A DNA stretch of 64,000 nucleotides from Phycisphaeraceae bacterium (GTDB lineage Bacteria > Planctomycetota > Phycisphaerae > Phycisphaerales > Phycisphaeraceae), in the NCBI GenBank assembly GCA_040222855.1, contig JAVKCD010000003.1, positions 496,001 through 560,000 on the forward strand. The letters are read 5' to 3'. Positions 35,346 through 45,939 of this stretch are shown in pieces; within the stretch, counting starts at the first letter, position 1; the number at the start of each line of letters is the position of its first letter. The notes under the pieces were generated by a model that worked only from the letters and a program-made list of their open reading frames with translations, had not been told where the DNA came from and did not search any database. The position numbers and the translations under genes are program-made.

Positions 35346-35376
35346 CAACGGCCGTCCTCTTGCGGGACGGCCGTTG
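35346..35376 (+). terminator. strong hairpin after rplS
   Basis: CAACGGCCGTCC and GGGACGGCCGTTG pair over 12 bp around six bases. There is no clean T-run afterwards, so termination is likely but may need a factor. Confidence 0.55.
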
Positions 35377-35436
35377 TCGTGGATGACCCCGACTCGCCGA
35401 TCTCTTGAGTAACCCGATCGATATGAACCCCTCTGC

Positions 35437-35442
35437 TACGAT
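35437..35442 (+). promoter_or_regulatory. candidate -10 box for leaderless lysS
   Basis: TACGAT seven bases before the ATG at 35450. This favours that start over 35423. Confidence 0.45.
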
Positions 35443-35449
35443 CATCACC

Positions 35450-37069
35450 ATGGCCGAACCCACCCCGCCCCAGAAGCCCGAGTCCACCACTTCCGAGCTG
35501 CTCGCGGACCGGCGCAAGAAGCTCACGCGGCTGCGTGACGAGTTTGCTATCGACCCCTACGGCCAGCGTGTCGATGGTCTGGTGTCTCTCGACACTGCCC
35601 GACACCGCTACGACCCCAGCGCTGATGAGGCTCACAAGGCCAACGCTGATGATGACCGGCGGCCGATGGCCCGTGTCGCCGGGCGTGTGATCCAGCACCG
35701 GGTGATGGGCAACCTCATCTTTATGCTCTTGCGTGATGAGTCGGGCGACCTACAGATTGCTGTGAGCAAGAAGGCGGTCGGCCCCGAGACCTTCCGGATG
35801 GCCAAGGCCGTGGACCTCGCTGATCTGGTCATGGCCGAGGGCCCGCTGGCCAAGACCAAGACCGAGGAGATCACCCTCTGGTCGACGCGGCACGATGGCG
35901 CAGCCGAAGGCGGGTTCGCCGTCACCACCAAGAGTCTGGCGTTGCCGCCAAACAAGTTCCAGGGTCTCACGGACGCTGAGCTGAGGTATCGGAAGCGCTA
36001 CGTCGATCTATATGACAACCCCGAAGTGATGGGGGTGTTTCGTCAGCGCAGCCGGATCATCGCCAAGGTCCGAACCTTCCTGACCGACCCGCCGGCGCAC
36101 ATCGGCGACGGCTACCTCGAAGTTGAAACGCCGATGATGCAGCCTATCCCGGGCGGGGCTGCGGCGCGACCGTTCATCACCCACCACAACGCGCTGGACC
36201 TGGAGTTGTTCCTGCGCATCGCGCCTGAGCTGTATCTCAAGAGGCTGCTGGTAGGCGGGATGCGGCGCGTGTTCGAGATCAACCGGAACTTCCGCAACGA
36301 GGGGCTCTCGCCACGGCACAACCCCGAGTTCACCATGCTCGAGCTGTACCAGGCTTACGGCGACTATCAGTCGATGATGGCCCTCACGGAGACCCTCATC
36401 AACACGATCGCCAAGGAAACGATCGGGAGCAAGGTCCTGGCGTTCAACGAACAGCAGATCGACTACGCCCTGCCCTTCCGCCGCGCGACCTATCACGAGC
36501 TGTTTGAGGAACACAACGGTTTCCCCGCTGGCGACATGGCACTTCTGAAGAACAAGGCGCAAGAACTCGACATCGAGACCGACGGTAAGGACGCTGACCT
36601 GCTGCTCTCGGAAGTCTGGGAAGAAACCGTCGAACAACACCTGATCCAACCCACGTTTGTGATCGATTACCCGGCGTCGCTCTGCCCGTTGACCAAGCAA
36701 AAGAGTGGCAAGCCCGAGATTGCCGAGCGGTTCGAGCTCTACATCGCGGGGATGGAAATCGCCAACGCCTACACCGAACTCAACGATCCGGATGTGCAGG
36801 AGGCCAACTTCCGCCAGCAGATTGACGGTATCGATCATGAGGAGTCGACCTTCCGGAACGTGGATGAGGACTTCCTCGAAGCGCTGCGCGTCGGGATGCC
36901 TCCCGCTGGCGGGCTGGGCGTCGGCATCGATCGGCTGGTGATGCTGATGACCAACCAGCGTTCGATCCGTGACGTGATCCTGTTCCCATTGATGCGGCCC
37001 CAAGGCGGGAACCGTTCGGCATCGGAACCCATGCCCGAGAACACCGCCAAGGCAGGCGATCCTGCGTGA
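35450..37069 (+). CDS. lysS: lysyl-tRNA synthetase, class II
   Basis: Charges tRNA-Lys. An OB-fold anticodon domain (about 50-150, [23 protein letters not shown]) is followed by the class II catalytic core: motif 1 near [12 protein letters not shown], motif 2 [23 protein letters not shown] and motif 3 [16 protein letters not shown]. The ATG at 35450 gives 539 residues and is supported by the leaderless-type box; 35423 would add nine residues. The C-terminal 25 residues after the motif 3 region are a polar tail. The stop overlaps the GTG of the lolC/E-like gene. Confidence 0.97.
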   Translation: MAEPTPPQKPESTTSELLADRRKKLTRLRDEFAIDPYGQRVDGLVSLDTARHRYDPSADEAHKANADDDRRPMARVAGRVIQHRVMGNLIFMLLRDESGDLQIAVSKKAVGPETFRMAKAVDLADLVMAEGPLAKTKTEEITLWSTRHDGAAEGGFAVTTKSLALPPNKFQGLTDAELRYRKRYVDLYDNPEVMGVFRQRSRIIAKVRTFLTDPPAHIGDGYLEVETPMMQPIPGGAAARPFITHHNALDLELFLRIAPELYLKRLLVGGMRRVFEINRNFRNEGLSPRHNPEFTMLELYQAYGDYQSMMALTETLINTIAKETIGSKVLAFNEQQIDYALPFRRATYHELFEEHNGFPAGDMALLKNKAQELDIETDGKDADLLLSEVWEETVEQHLIQPTFVIDYPASLCPLTKQKSGKPEIAERFELYIAGMEIANAYTELNDPDVQEANFRQQIDGIDHEESTFRNVDEDFLEALRVGMPPAGGLGVGIDRLVMLMTNQRSIRDVILFPLMRPQGGNRSASEPMPENTAKAGDPA

Positions 37070-38829
37070 GCGACCACTCGCCCGAATCAACGGCAGCTGG
37101 CGCCGATGACGGTGACAAGGACTCCGGCGTCGCCGGTCTTGTTCTGGGTCTCACCGCTGACCTCGCCGTGACGGTTGCGAAGTTGATCGCCTTGACTGTT
37201 GGCGTGCTGGCTTTGATCGGCGTCATCGCCGGGGTGTTTCTTCTTGCGGGGAACCTGCTCTCGGAAGACTACGGCGGCATGGTGCTCTGGGGAGCACCCG
37301 TCGCCGCGTTGCTGCTGTTTCTCGTCGTCTCACTCCGAGGCGGGGTGTACCAGCACACGATGGTCCGGCGTTATCTGCGCAGGAGGCTCCCGCCTCTCTT
37401 CGCCGCGCTGACGGTCATGCTCTGCACCGCCATGGTGATCATCGTCATCTCGGTGATGGGTGGGTTCATTGATCTGCTGAGCGAGTCCATCCGCAAGCTC
37501 TCGGGTGATGTCATCGTCACGTCTTATGCTCAAGAGGGTTTTCCTTACTACGACGCGTACATCCAGCGGATCGAGGCCTTGCCCGAAGTTCGGGCCGCGG
37601 CGCCGAGTATTGGTGCTTACGGGCTTGTTCGCTTCAGGGGACAGACCCTGACGGTGCAGGTCCAGGGCATCGACCCGTCACGACTGAATCGCGTGCTCGA
37701 TTTCGAGCAAACGCTGTACTGGAAGACCGAGGACTATCTTCGTGAGTTTGATGCTTATGTCGATTCCTTCCCGGAGCTCTCGGATCAGGGCCGGGAAGTT
37801 GCCAGGCGGCAACGCGAGCAGCTCGAGCAGTCGGACCCGGTGCAAGCGGGTATGACGATGACCCCGCCAGCCACCTGGCAGCTCCCGGAGACTGACCCGC
37901 TTCCCGGTCTGGTCATGGGGGTCGAGGTCAACCCGTTTAGTCAGCGCGACCCGACTGGCCAGTATGTCTTCAAAGACCGATCGCTGGAACAGGAAGTCAC
38001 GCTTACCGTTGTGCCTATCACGCGGTCCGGTGCCTTGCTCGACCCGGCGGTGCGCCGGATGGTCGTGGTCAACGAGTTCAAGTCCGGGCACCACGAGGTC
38101 GATGCCAACCGCGTCTACGCTCCCTTCGAGCTCGTCCAGCAGATGCTGCGGATGGACGCTGCGAGCCGTGTGGATCCCGAGACCGGTGAGCCCACCGGCG
38201 ACATCATTCCGGCGCGGACCTCCGAGATCCTGATCAAGGCCGCGGACGGCGTCAGTCCCGAAGCCGCCGCTGACGCTGTGCGCCTCGCCATCGCCGAGGC
38301 ACAGATTGACCTGGGATCGGCGCACTCTTTGTATGTGCTGACCTGGCAGCAACGCTACGCGCGCATTCTGACTGCGGTGCAGAACGAAAAGGGCATGGTG
38401 ACGTTCCTGTTTGTGATCATCTCGATTGTTGCGGTGGTCATGGTCGCGGTGACCTTCTATATGACTGTGCTCTCGAACATCCGCGACATCGGCGTGATCC
38501 GTGCGGTCGGGGCTTCTCGGCTCGGCATCCTCAACATCTTCCTCGGCTACGGACTGGCGATCGGCACCGTTGGCGCTGCGCTGGGCTTTGCTCTTGGTGC
38601 CTCGATCGTCATCAACCTCAACGAGATTCAGGACGTGATCTACGCGCTGTCGGGCTGGCGGATGTGGGACCCGCAGACGTACTTCTTCGACAGCATCCCG
38701 AACAAGATCAACCCGGCTGAAACCCTGGCCATTGTGCTTGGTGCCATTCTTTCCTCGGTCGTCGGAGCGGCTCTCCCCGCCATCATGGCCGCTCGACTCG
38801 ATCCTGTGGAGGCGCTACGGCATGAGTAA
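37066..38829 (+). CDS. LolC/LolE-type ABC transporter permease
   Basis: Inner-membrane part of a lipoprotein-release or related ABC complex. The start is GTG at 37066, overlapping the lysS TGA. Two extra N-terminal helices (about 23-54 and 68-88) precede the usual LolC/E layout: helix near 112-135, a large periplasmic MacB-type domain, then three helices of the FtsX domain from about 450, including [18 protein letters not shown], the FtsX hallmark. The start of the next gene, lolD, lies inside its 3' end. At 587 residues it is longer than E. coli LolC (about 400). Confidence 0.92.
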   Translation: MSDHSPESTAAGADDGDKDSGVAGLVLGLTADLAVTVAKLIALTVGVLALIGVIAGVFLLAGNLLSEDYGGMVLWGAPVAALLLFLVVSLRGGVYQHTMVRRYLRRRLPPLFAALTVMLCTAMVIIVISVMGGFIDLLSESIRKLSGDVIVTSYAQEGFPYYDAYIQRIEALPEVRAAAPSIGAYGLVRFRGQTLTVQVQGIDPSRLNRVLDFEQTLYWKTEDYLREFDAYVDSFPELSDQGREVARRQREQLEQSDPVQAGMTMTPPATWQLPETDPLPGLVMGVEVNPFSQRDPTGQYVFKDRSLEQEVTLTVVPITRSGALLDPAVRRMVVVNEFKSGHHEVDANRVYAPFELVQQMLRMDAASRVDPETGEPTGDIIPARTSEILIKAADGVSPEAAADAVRLAIAEAQIDLGSAHSLYVLTWQQRYARILTAVQNEKGMVTFLFVIISIVAVVMVAVTFYMTVLSNIRDIGVIRAVGASRLGILNIFLGYGLAIGTVGAALGFALGASIVINLNEIQDVIYALSGWRMWDPQTYFFDSIPNKINPAETLAIVLGAILSSVVGAALPAIMAARLDPVEALRHE

Positions 38830-39508
38830 GCTCGCCGCCTCGAACCTCTCGAAGACCTTTCGATCGGGAACCCGGCGGCTGCATGTTCTCGGCGAGGTCT
38901 CTCTGGCCGTCGAAACCGGTGAGTGGGTAACGATTCTCGGTCGCTCGGGGTCGGGGAAATCGACGCTGCTGCATCTGTTGGGCGGGCTGGATCACCCTGA
39001 TGCTGGCAGCGTCGCCTTCGACGATCAGGACATCCGTACGATCGGAATCAACCGTTTTCGCAACACGCATGTCGGCTTTGTCTTCCAGGCGTATCACCTG
39101 CTGGCTGAACTCTCGGCGATCGAGAACGTGCTGATCGCCGCCATGATCGGCCCGTCGCCGCTGACCTGGGGGCTCAAACGACGCCGGGCTCGCGCCCACG
39201 CCCGTCATCTCCTCGAACGGATGGGGCTTGCGGACCGCATCAACCATCGCGTCGAGAAACTCTCCGGCGGCGAGCGGCAACGCGTCGCCATCGCGCGTGC
39301 CCTCATCAACCAGCCCGCCCTGCTGCTGGCTGATGAGCCTACGGGGAATCTCGACGCGCAGACGTCCGCTGAAATTCTCGACCTGATGCGCGATCTTCAC
39401 GCTGAAGGTCAGACCATCGTGATGGTGACGCACGACCAGACCGTGGCCCGAGCCGCCGATCGACGCCTGACCCTCAAGGAGGGTACTCTGATAGGTAGCC
39501 ATGAATGA
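38822..39508 (+). CDS. lolD: LolD-type ABC transporter ATPase
   Basis: ATPase partner of the preceding permease; ATG at 38822 overlaps it by eight bases. Walker [10 protein letters not shown], signature [15 protein letters not shown], Walker [14 protein letters not shown] and H-loop VTHD are typical of the LolD/MacB group. 228 residues. Together the two would extract lipoproteins from the inner membrane or move another amphiphile. It overlaps the next gene by eight bases, so the three are one transcriptional unit. Confidence 0.93.
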   Translation: MSKLAASNLSKTFRSGTRRLHVLGEVSLAVETGEWVTILGRSGSGKSTLLHLLGGLDHPDAGSVAFDDQDIRTIGINRFRNTHVGFVFQAYHLLAELSAIENVLIAAMIGPSPLTWGLKRRRARAHARHLLERMGLADRINHRVEKLSGGERQRVAIARALINQPALLLADEPTGNLDAQTSAEILDLMRDLHAEGQTIVMVTHDQTVARAADRRLTLKEGTLIGSHE

Positions 39509-41621
39509 ATCACCTGATCCCCTAAGACGTGGCCCCGACGACCAGCCCGGCGATCCTCAGCCCGACAAGCGAGACCCCCTCGCCGTCCCTGGCGACTCGG
39601 ATCAACCGCAACCCATCGGCGGGCCCGAGCCTGTGGACCCCAACGCCCGTGAGCAACCCGTTGCTCCCGAGCCCGCGTATCAGGGCGAGGTCCAGCGGGA
39701 TCTTCCGCAGGGCTACGCTTTGTCAGACATCGGTGAATCGGCGAAAGCCTCGACAGCCGATACGCCCGCCGCCGCCGCTCCCGAGATGATCGAGCAGAAG
39801 CAGCAGGCTCCCAAGCCATCGAGGCCCATCGGGGTCATGCGCTCCTACGCCGTCGACGCCCTGCGCGGGATCGCCATCCTTGGCATGTGCCTCTCCGGGA
39901 TCGTCCCCAATGGACTCTGGAACGGCATGTACCACGGCTACTATCCCCGGTTCCTCCCGGCTGAGTATCACCACGATGCGCAGCCCGATCCGGGAGCGAC
40001 CAACACCGAAGCGCTCGAGGCCTCGCTCGACGTCCCCGTGGTCGATCCGGCCCTCACCGATCAAGCGGCGGAGGTGTGGCCTGCGGTCTCGGACCCCGGA
40101 GCCTTCTACGCGGACTGGCCCTCATTTACCTGGGTCGACTGGGTGTTCCCGCTCTTCCTGTTTGCGATGGGGGTCGCGATCCCGCTGGCCTACTACGGCC
40201 GCAGGGCCAAAGGCGCATCGTGGTGGGCTTATCCGTTTAGCACGGTCTGGCGCTTCGTTGTCCTTGTCGGTTTCGCCATCTACGTCAGGCAAGTCACGCC
40301 CTACTTCATCGATAATCCGCCGACCTTCGGCACCTGGTGCCTGGGGCTCATCGCGTTCCTGATCCCGTTCGCTGTCTTTGCGCGAATCCCCAAGGGCGCG
40401 ACTTACGGTGCCTGGATCAACCTCCGGCTGCTCGGTGTCGGTGCCGCGATCGCGCTGCTCGCTTATATCAACGGTCGCCCCGGTCACAGCTTTAGCTGGG
40501 GCAACTACGACATCATCATCCTCCTGCTGGCCTGGGCCTCCCTGGCCACCTCCCTCATCTGGTATGTGGCCCGCGCCATCCCGGGACTCACCCTCATCAT
40601 CGGCCTGCCGTTCGCCTTCATCGCGCACCATCAGTCGATGAAAGCCGAGTGGCGTATCTTCTCTCCCAGCCCCGACGGCGTGGCTAACAACATCGGGGAC
40701 CGGATCAATACCCTTGTCGAGCCCATCTGGTCAGCCCCGTGGCTCGACCTCCGCTGGCTGAATAATCACATCCCCGGCAAGCTCCCCGATGCGCTGCTCG
40801 ATCTCTCTCCGCTCTACAACTTCGGCTATTTCAAGTTCGTCTGGATCACCGTCGCGGGCACCATCATCGGCGACATCATCATCTCCCGGGCTCGCAAGGC
40901 GGCCAATGAGCCCGAAGAGACTGTCGAACGCTGGGGCTATGCCCGCATCACCGCCATCTCGATCCTGATGCTGCTCACCATCATCGGAACCTTTGTGGGA
41001 CTCAAGGACTACGCCACCCCCTTTGTCGATCTCGGTTTCATCTCGATCGACACGCCTTATGCCTCGCTGCTGGTGCTCTTCCCGCTTGCGCTGACGATCT
41101 TTCTGGTCCAGCCCGCGACCGATCTCTGGGACCGTCACGTCCGGGTGCTGACGTGGTGGGGCAGCGCGTGGCTGGTGATCGGTCTGCTGCTCGCCATCGT
41201 GCCCTCGGGCGTCGAGACGATGCGTTTCGCCTTCCTCGAAGGCGGGGTCTCCAAGGGTCCGCCCTCGACGCTGAGCTGGTACTGCCTGAGCCTCGGTCTA
41301 GGCATTCTGCTCGTCGCCTGGTGGACGATGTGGGTTGATGCCCGAGAGATCCGCTGGCCCCTCGGGCTGCTGATCGCCAACGGCCAGAACCCGATGCTCG
41401 CCTACATCGCAATCCGCAACCTGCTCGCGCCCCTGGTCGCGCTGCCGCTGCTGGCGCCTTTCATCTCCGACCCCAGCCTCCAGTCCCTCAACGCCTGGGC
41501 CAATGACTACTTCACCCCTGGCGGGCCGTGGTCGCTGTTCCTCTGGGCGCTGGCGCAGACCCTCGCACTGGCCATCGTGGTGTGGGTATTTACCCGCGCG
41601 AGACTTGTCTGGCGGAGCTAG
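39501..41621 (+). CDS. multi-helix acyltransferase-like membrane protein (HGSNAT/DUF5009-like)
   Basis: The first ~110 residues are hydrophilic and Pro/Gln/Glu-rich. Then comes SYAVDALRGIAILGMCLSGIV, the DALRG start typical of the DUF1624/DUF5009/heparan-alpha-glucosaminide acetyltransferase group, followed by about ten membrane helices. FVDWVFPLF-like segment (WVDWVFPLFLFAMGVAIPL) and a late NGQNPMLAYIA segment agree with that group. These enzymes transfer acyl groups across the membrane onto sugars; the substrate here is unknown. Its overlap with lolD suggests a function in envelope assembly. Confidence 0.85.
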   Translation: MNESPDPLRRGPDDQPGDPQPDKRDPLAVPGDSDQPQPIGGPEPVDPNAREQPVAPEPAYQGEVQRDLPQGYALSDIGESAKASTADTPAAAAPEMIEQKQQAPKPSRPIGVMRSYAVDALRGIAILGMCLSGIVPNGLWNGMYHGYYPRFLPAEYHHDAQPDPGATNTEALEASLDVPVVDPALTDQAAEVWPAVSDPGAFYADWPSFTWVDWVFPLFLFAMGVAIPLAYYGRRAKGASWWAYPFSTVWRFVVLVGFAIYVRQVTPYFIDNPPTFGTWCLGLIAFLIPFAVFARIPKGATYGAWINLRLLGVGAAIALLAYINGRPGHSFSWGNYDIIILLLAWASLATSLIWYVARAIPGLTLIIGLPFAFIAHHQSMKAEWRIFSPSPDGVANNIGDRINTLVEPIWSAPWLDLRWLNNHIPGKLPDALLDLSPLYNFGYFKFVWITVAGTIIGDIIISRARKAANEPEETVERWGYARITAISILMLLTIIGTFVGLKDYATPFVDLGFISIDTPYASLLVLFPLALTIFLVQPATDLWDRHVRVLTWWGSAWLVIGLLLAIVPSGVETMRFAFLEGGVSKGPPSTLSWYCLSLGLGILLVAWWTMWVDAREIRWPLGLLIANGQNPMLAYIAIRNLLAPLVALPLLAPFISDPSLQSLNAWANDYFTPGGPWSLFLWALAQTLALAIVVWVFTRARLVWRS

Positions 41622-41667
41622 AGGCGTATTCAGGCAGGTTTTTTAATCAAAGCAGCGCAGAAACCCC

Positions 41668-41696
41668 TTGGTGCTCGCGTAAACAACACTTAAAAT
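41668..41696 (+). promoter_or_regulatory. promoter of the PEP-CTERM protein gene
   Basis: TTGGTG (41668-41673), 17-base spacer, TAAAAT (41691-41696). AAGGAG lies nine bases or so before the ATG at 41740. Confidence 0.6.
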
Positions 41697-41739
41697 CCTG
41701 ACCCGGTATCTAGAAGCAAGAGAGAAGGAGATATCCCGC

Positions 41740-42636
41740 ATGATACGCCTCACCTGCGCTCTGGCCCTTTCCCTGTCCTTCATCCTGGCCCCCGCGTCAC
41801 TCGCCCAGGAATGGGGCGCTCAATCCACCAGCGGCATTGGCGACATCCGCTCCACGGGCGGACAGTCCAACTTCACTTTCGATTCAGCTGGCGGAGCGGG
41901 TATCCCGATCGCCGACACCGAGCTCAATGACGCCGTCTCAACCGACTTCTCCGGCAACGGGCCGTGGGACCGCGGACTCGCTCGCGGCTTCACCGGACTG
42001 ACCTTTGCCGGCAACCAGCCCAACCCGATGCGTTCGGAATCCACCCTGACCGGCAACCTATCCCAAGAGTTCAAGTTCGGGTCGTTCCCCGCAGGCGCGG
42101 TCGCCAGCAATGGCGTGTTTGTCTCCGACATCTTCCTCTACACCGGCAATCAGCCTGGCACGATCACGCTCAACTACAGCCTCGAAGGCACCCTCGTCGA
42201 CTCGGGCGGCTTCTCCGGCATCGCCGACCCCCTCACCTTCATCCGCGCCCAGGTCGCCGTCTTCGCCGACACCCCGCAGTACCGCTTCCTCGATGACGTT
42301 CCGACGCTCACCCTCGAAGAGGGCGCCACCCTCAAACAGGACAGCCTCGGCAATGACGCATACGACCAAGACGCGCTGTTCATCAACAACGACACCGGAG
42401 GTGTGAAGGTCACACAAACCACCTCGTTGACCTTCGACGTGGTCCCCGGCGAAACCTTCTACGTCTGGCAGACGCTCCGCACCAGCGCCGCCTTCGGCAC
42501 CCGCTCCGCCGACGCTTGGGGCACCCTCACCGGCTCGTTCGACCAGCCGGGACTTGTCACCTCCCTGAGCGCCCCCGAGCCGGCTTCCGCCGCCCTGCTG
42601 GCGCTGGGCGGGCTCCTCTCGCTCCGCCGTCGATGA
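41740..42636 (+). CDS. PEP-CTERM surface protein
   Basis: 298 residues with a clear signal peptide (cleavage after LAQ near residue 23). The centre is beta-rich, Gly/Thr/Asp-rich, without a recognised fold. The C-terminus APEPASAALLALGGLLSLRRR is a standard PEP-CTERM sorting tail: PEP, hydrophobic helix, Arg cluster. This routes the protein through exosortase-type processing to the surface. A strong ribosome binding site and promoter precede it and a terminator follows, so it is a single, probably well-expressed gene. Confidence 0.9.
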   Translation: MIRLTCALALSLSFILAPASLAQEWGAQSTSGIGDIRSTGGQSNFTFDSAGGAGIPIADTELNDAVSTDFSGNGPWDRGLARGFTGLTFAGNQPNPMRSESTLTGNLSQEFKFGSFPAGAVASNGVFVSDIFLYTGNQPGTITLNYSLEGTLVDSGGFSGIADPLTFIRAQVAVFADTPQYRFLDDVPTLTLEEGATLKQDSLGNDAYDQDALFINNDTGGVKVTQTTSLTFDVVPGETFYVWQTLRTSAAFGTRSADAWGTLTGSFDQPGLVTSLSAPEPASAALLALGGLLSLRRR

Positions 42637-42660
42637 GCACCACCCACATCCCGGTACCCC

Positions 42661-42685
42661 AAGGCCCGCTCTCGCGGGCCTTTTT
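42661..42685 (+). terminator. intrinsic terminator after the PEP-CTERM gene
   Basis: AAGGCCCGC and GCGGGCCTT with a four-base loop, followed by a T-run. It separates the gene from gnd. Confidence 0.85.
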
Positions 42686-42784
42686 CATGGCGCGAACCAT
42701 GCGCACGCCCCCGTCACGCACCACGGTGGTGGCTCAATGCGGTAGTCTGATATCCATCAGCCAACCCCGCACGGAGCAACACCC

Positions 42785-44320
42785 TTGGCAAGCAAATCCA
42801 CCCCCAAAGACGGTCTGGCAGACATCGGCCTCATCGGTCTCGCCGTCATGGGTCAGAACCTCATCCTCAACATGGCCGACCACGGCTACACCGTCGCGGT
42901 CTTTAACCGCACCACCTCCAAGGTCGATGACTTCATCGCCGAGGCCCGCGAAAAAGAGCCGTCGCACGCCCGGCTGATCGGCACCAAGACCATTGAGGCG
43001 TTCGTCTCGTCGATCCGCCGGCCGCGCAAGATCGTCCTGCTGGTTCAGGCTGGCAAAGCCACCGACGCCACCATCGACTCGGTCCTCCCCTACCTCGAGA
43101 AGGGCGACATCGTGATCGACGGCGGGAACGCCCTCTGGACCGACACCATCCGCCGGGAGAAAGACCTGTCCGCCAAAGGCCTGCACTTCATCGGCTCGGG
43201 CGTCTCGGGTGGCGAGACCGGCGCACGATTCGGCCCATCCCTTATGCCCGGCGGGTCCAAAGAAGCCTGGAAGCAGCTCGAGCCGATCTGGAAGGCCATC
43301 GCCGCGAAGGTCGATCGAAAGACCGGCAAGCCCATCGAGGTCAACACGCCCGGCAAGGTCGCCAGAGGTGGGGAGCCCTGCACCGTCCACGTCGGCGAAA
43401 ATGGCGCGGGCCACTACGTCAAGATGGTCCACAATGGCATCGAGTACATCGATATGCAGCTCATCTGTGAGGCTTACATGCTGATGAAATCTCTGCTGGG
43501 CATGAAGCCCGACGCGATGAGCAAGGTCTTCGCCAAGTGGAACAAGGGCGATCTCGATTCGTTCCTGATCGAGATCACCGCCGACATCCTCCAGCAGAAA
43601 GACCCCAAGAACCCGCGCAAGTTCCTGGTTGACTGCGTTCTCGATACCGCAGGGCAAAAAGGCACCGGCAAGTGGACCGCCACCAACGCTCTTGACCTGG
43701 GCATCCCCGCCAACGCCATCGCCGAAGCCGTCTTCGCCCGATGCATCTCCGCCATCAAAGACGAGCGCATCGTCGCCAGCAAAGCCCTCAAGGGCCCCAA
43801 GGCACCCCGCCTGCCCATGAGCAAGGAGAAGGCCGTCAACGCCATCCGCGATGCGCTCTACTGCTCGAAGATCTGCGCCTACGCTCAGGGTTTCCAGCTC
43901 ATGGCCGAAGCCGCCAACGAATACAACTGGAAACTCAACTTCGGCGCCATCGCCAAGATCTTCCGGGGCGGGTGCATCATCCGCGCCCGGTTCCTCCAGA
44001 AGATCACCGAGGCCTACGCCAAGGACCGCAAGCTCCAGAACCTCATGCTCGATCCCTACTTCAAGTCCGCCCTGCACAAGAGCCAGGCCAACTGGCGCTC
44101 GGTCGTCGCGATGGCGACCCACGCTGGCGTCCCGGTCCCCGCCTTCTCCTCGGCTCTGAGCTACTACGACGGCTACCGCACCGAAGTCCTCCCGGCGAAC
44201 CTGCTCCAAGCCCAACGCGACTACTTTGGTGCCCACACTTTCGAGCGACTCGACGCCAAGCGCGGCGAGTTCTTTCACGTCGACTGGCCCGAGCCCGACC
44301 GGCCCATGAATAAAGTTTAA
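42785..44320 (+). CDS. gnd: 6-phosphogluconate dehydrogenase, decarboxylating
   Basis: Oxidises 6-phosphogluconate to ribulose 5-phosphate with NADP. N-terminal [15 protein letters not shown] is the dinucleotide fold; [32 protein letters not shown] and [15 protein letters not shown] mark the substrate site with its catalytic Lys/Glu. The start is TTG at 42785 with GGAG seven bases upstream. At 511 residues it is in the long class (about 470 is usual), with a polar N-terminal extension. Confidence 0.96.
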   Translation: MASKSTPKDGLADIGLIGLAVMGQNLILNMADHGYTVAVFNRTTSKVDDFIAEAREKEPSHARLIGTKTIEAFVSSIRRPRKIVLLVQAGKATDATIDSVLPYLEKGDIVIDGGNALWTDTIRREKDLSAKGLHFIGSGVSGGETGARFGPSLMPGGSKEAWKQLEPIWKAIAAKVDRKTGKPIEVNTPGKVARGGEPCTVHVGENGAGHYVKMVHNGIEYIDMQLICEAYMLMKSLLGMKPDAMSKVFAKWNKGDLDSFLIEITADILQQKDPKNPRKFLVDCVLDTAGQKGTGKWTATNALDLGIPANAIAEAVFARCISAIKDERIVASKALKGPKAPRLPMSKEKAVNAIRDALYCSKICAYAQGFQLMAEAANEYNWKLNFGAIAKIFRGGCIIRARFLQKITEAYAKDRKLQNLMLDPYFKSALHKSQANWRSVVAMATHAGVPVPAFSSALSYYDGYRTEVLPANLLQAQRDYFGAHTFERLDAKRGEFFHVDWPEPDRPMNKV

Positions 44321-44327
44321 TGATTTC

Positions 44328-44356
44328 TTGACATCCTGATTCGATGCGGTTAACTT
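44328..44356 (+). promoter_or_regulatory. promoter of the lamin-tail gene
   Basis: TTGACA (44328-44333), 17-base spacer, TAACTT (44351-44356). The best sigma-70-like match in the window. It starts a leader of about 24 bases with GAAGGAG before the ATG. Confidence 0.75.
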
Positions 44357-44385
44357 GCTCTTTCGCCAGTGAGAAGGAGCACGCC

Positions 44386-45021
44386 ATGATTGATGCCGCC
44401 GTCGCCATTGTGATCACCGAGATCATGTACAACCCCGCCTCGAACGAGAAACAGCCCGTCAAGGTCGAGTGGGTCGAGCTCTATAACCGCTCGGACCAAC
44501 CCGTCGATCTCTCGGGCTGGAAGCTCGCCGATGAGGACGGCGAATCCGCACCGATCCCCGATAACGCCATTCTGCCCGGCGGGCAGGCTCTCGTCCTGAT
44601 CCCCGATGCTCAGGACCCCAGAGCCTTCCGCTCCGCCTGGCCACAACGCCGAGGCGAGCAAACGTACCCCGTCCTCCAACTCGACGGCTGGCGCCGGGGC
44701 GGCTTCGGCGGGCTCTCCAACCAGCCCTCACCGACCAACGAGGTGCTCTCGCTCCGACGCCCCGACGACTCCATCGCCGACCTCGTGAACTTCGACGACA
44801 CCGACCCCTGGCCCACCGACACCCCCGAAGGCCCCTCCATCTACCTCCTGCCCCACGCCATCGACCCCGACCTCAATGACGATGGTCACAACTGGGCACG
44901 CTCCGAACCCAGGACCCACCAGGCCCGAAACGCCATCAACCGTGCCGGCTACTCCGAACTCGACATCGGCTCCCCAGGCGTCGTCGAGATCGATCTGCCT
45001 GAGGACGCGCCCGAAGAGTGA
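44386..45021 (+). CDS. lamin-tail domain protein
   Basis: 211 residues. The core follows the bacterial lamin-tail domain: VITEIMYNP at the start, VEWVELYNRSDQPVDLSGWKL, then PGGQALVLI, an Ig-like fold found in many surface or secreted proteins. No signal peptide is visible: the N-terminus is MIDAAVAIVITEIMYN. Either the protein stays inside or it uses another route; the ribosome binding site and promoter agree with this start. A polar, acidic C-terminus follows. Function unknown. Confidence 0.82.
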   Translation: MIDAAVAIVITEIMYNPASNEKQPVKVEWVELYNRSDQPVDLSGWKLADEDGESAPIPDNAILPGGQALVLIPDAQDPRAFRSAWPQRRGEQTYPVLQLDGWRRGGFGGLSNQPSPTNEVLSLRRPDDSIADLVNFDDTDPWPTDTPEGPSIYLLPHAIDPDLNDDGHNWARSEPRTHQARNAINRAGYSELDIGSPGVVEIDLPEDAPEE

Positions 45022-45030
45022 GTCGTCCGT

Positions 45031-45036
45031 TAAACT
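45031..45036 (+). promoter_or_regulatory. candidate -10 box for the leaderless S1/P1 nuclease gene
   Basis: TAAACT six bases before the ATG at 45043. Confidence 0.45.
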
Positions 45037-45042
45037 TCGCCG

Positions 45043-45939
45043 ATGAAATCCATCCTCACCCCCCTGCTGCTGACCCTCTCGCTCATCACCCCCGCCCACG
45101 CCTGGCACGCTGAGGGCCACATGGCCATCGCTCGCCTGGCCGTCGAATCTCTCCCCGAAGATGTCCCCGCCTTCTTCCGCGACAACGCCCAGGCCATCGC
45201 CGAAGGCTCGCTCGACCCCGACCTCTTCAAGAACCGACAGCTCCCTCATCTCACGCCCACCGAGGCGCCCGATCACTACTTCCACCTCGAAGAACTGCCC
45301 TCCCCCGAACTCCCTGAAACCCGGGAAGACTGGATCGCCTTCTGCAACGACAACAACATCGCCATCGACGACGCGGGCACCCTCCCATACGTCGTGATGG
45401 AGATGACCGAGCGCCTCACGCTGGCCTTTGCCGAAGTCCGCCGTCGGCCCGACTCCGAAGCCGTCAAGCAGCGGGCGATCACCTACGCGGGGCTGCTCGC
45501 CCACTACTCCGGCGACCTGTCCATGCCCCTGCACTGCACCGTCCACTACAACGGCCGCGCCAACCCCGACGGCTCCTCACCGCGCACCGGGATCCACGGC
45601 CGCATCGATTCTCTGCCGGGCAAGGTCAATCCCGCTCGCTTCACCGCCGAGCCCCTGCCCGCCCCCTATGTCGCCCAGAACCTGCCACTGATGATGGTCC
45701 GCGAGATGCGTGTCAGCAACAGTCACGTCGATCTCTCCTACGAACTCGACGACCGCATCCCGCCCATCGGCGTCACCCAACTCGACGACGAGCAGGTCAT
45801 CGACTACACCATCGACCGTGTCCGACACGGCGCCCACGCCACCGCTTCCCTGTATCTCACCGCCTGGCGCAACTCCGAAGACCTCCGACTCCCCCGCTGG
45901 CTCAACAACGCCCTGCCCCCTCACGATCACCAGCACTAG
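45043..45939 (+). CDS. secreted S1/P1-type nuclease
   Basis: Zinc-dependent nuclease or phospholipase C fold. The signal peptide ends at AHA (residue 20), so mature Trp21 is the N-terminal residue, which in this family binds zinc. H26 in HAEGH, DHYFHLEE, GDLSMPLHC and HYNG continue the metal-binding pattern. 298 residues. It probably degrades nucleic acids in the periplasm or outside for phosphate or nucleoside use. Convergent with the MacB-like gene: the last four bases overlap. Confidence 0.93.
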   Translation: MKSILTPLLLTLSLITPAHAWHAEGHMAIARLAVESLPEDVPAFFRDNAQAIAEGSLDPDLFKNRQLPHLTPTEAPDHYFHLEELPSPELPETREDWIAFCNDNNIAIDDAGTLPYVVMEMTERLTLAFAEVRRRPDSEAVKQRAITYAGLLAHYSGDLSMPLHCTVHYNGRANPDGSSPRTGIHGRIDSLPGKVNPARFTAEPLPAPYVAQNLPLMMVREMRVSNSHVDLSYELDDRIPPIGVTQLDDEQVIDYTIDRVRHGAHATASLYLTAWRNSEDLRLPRWLNNALPPHDHQH

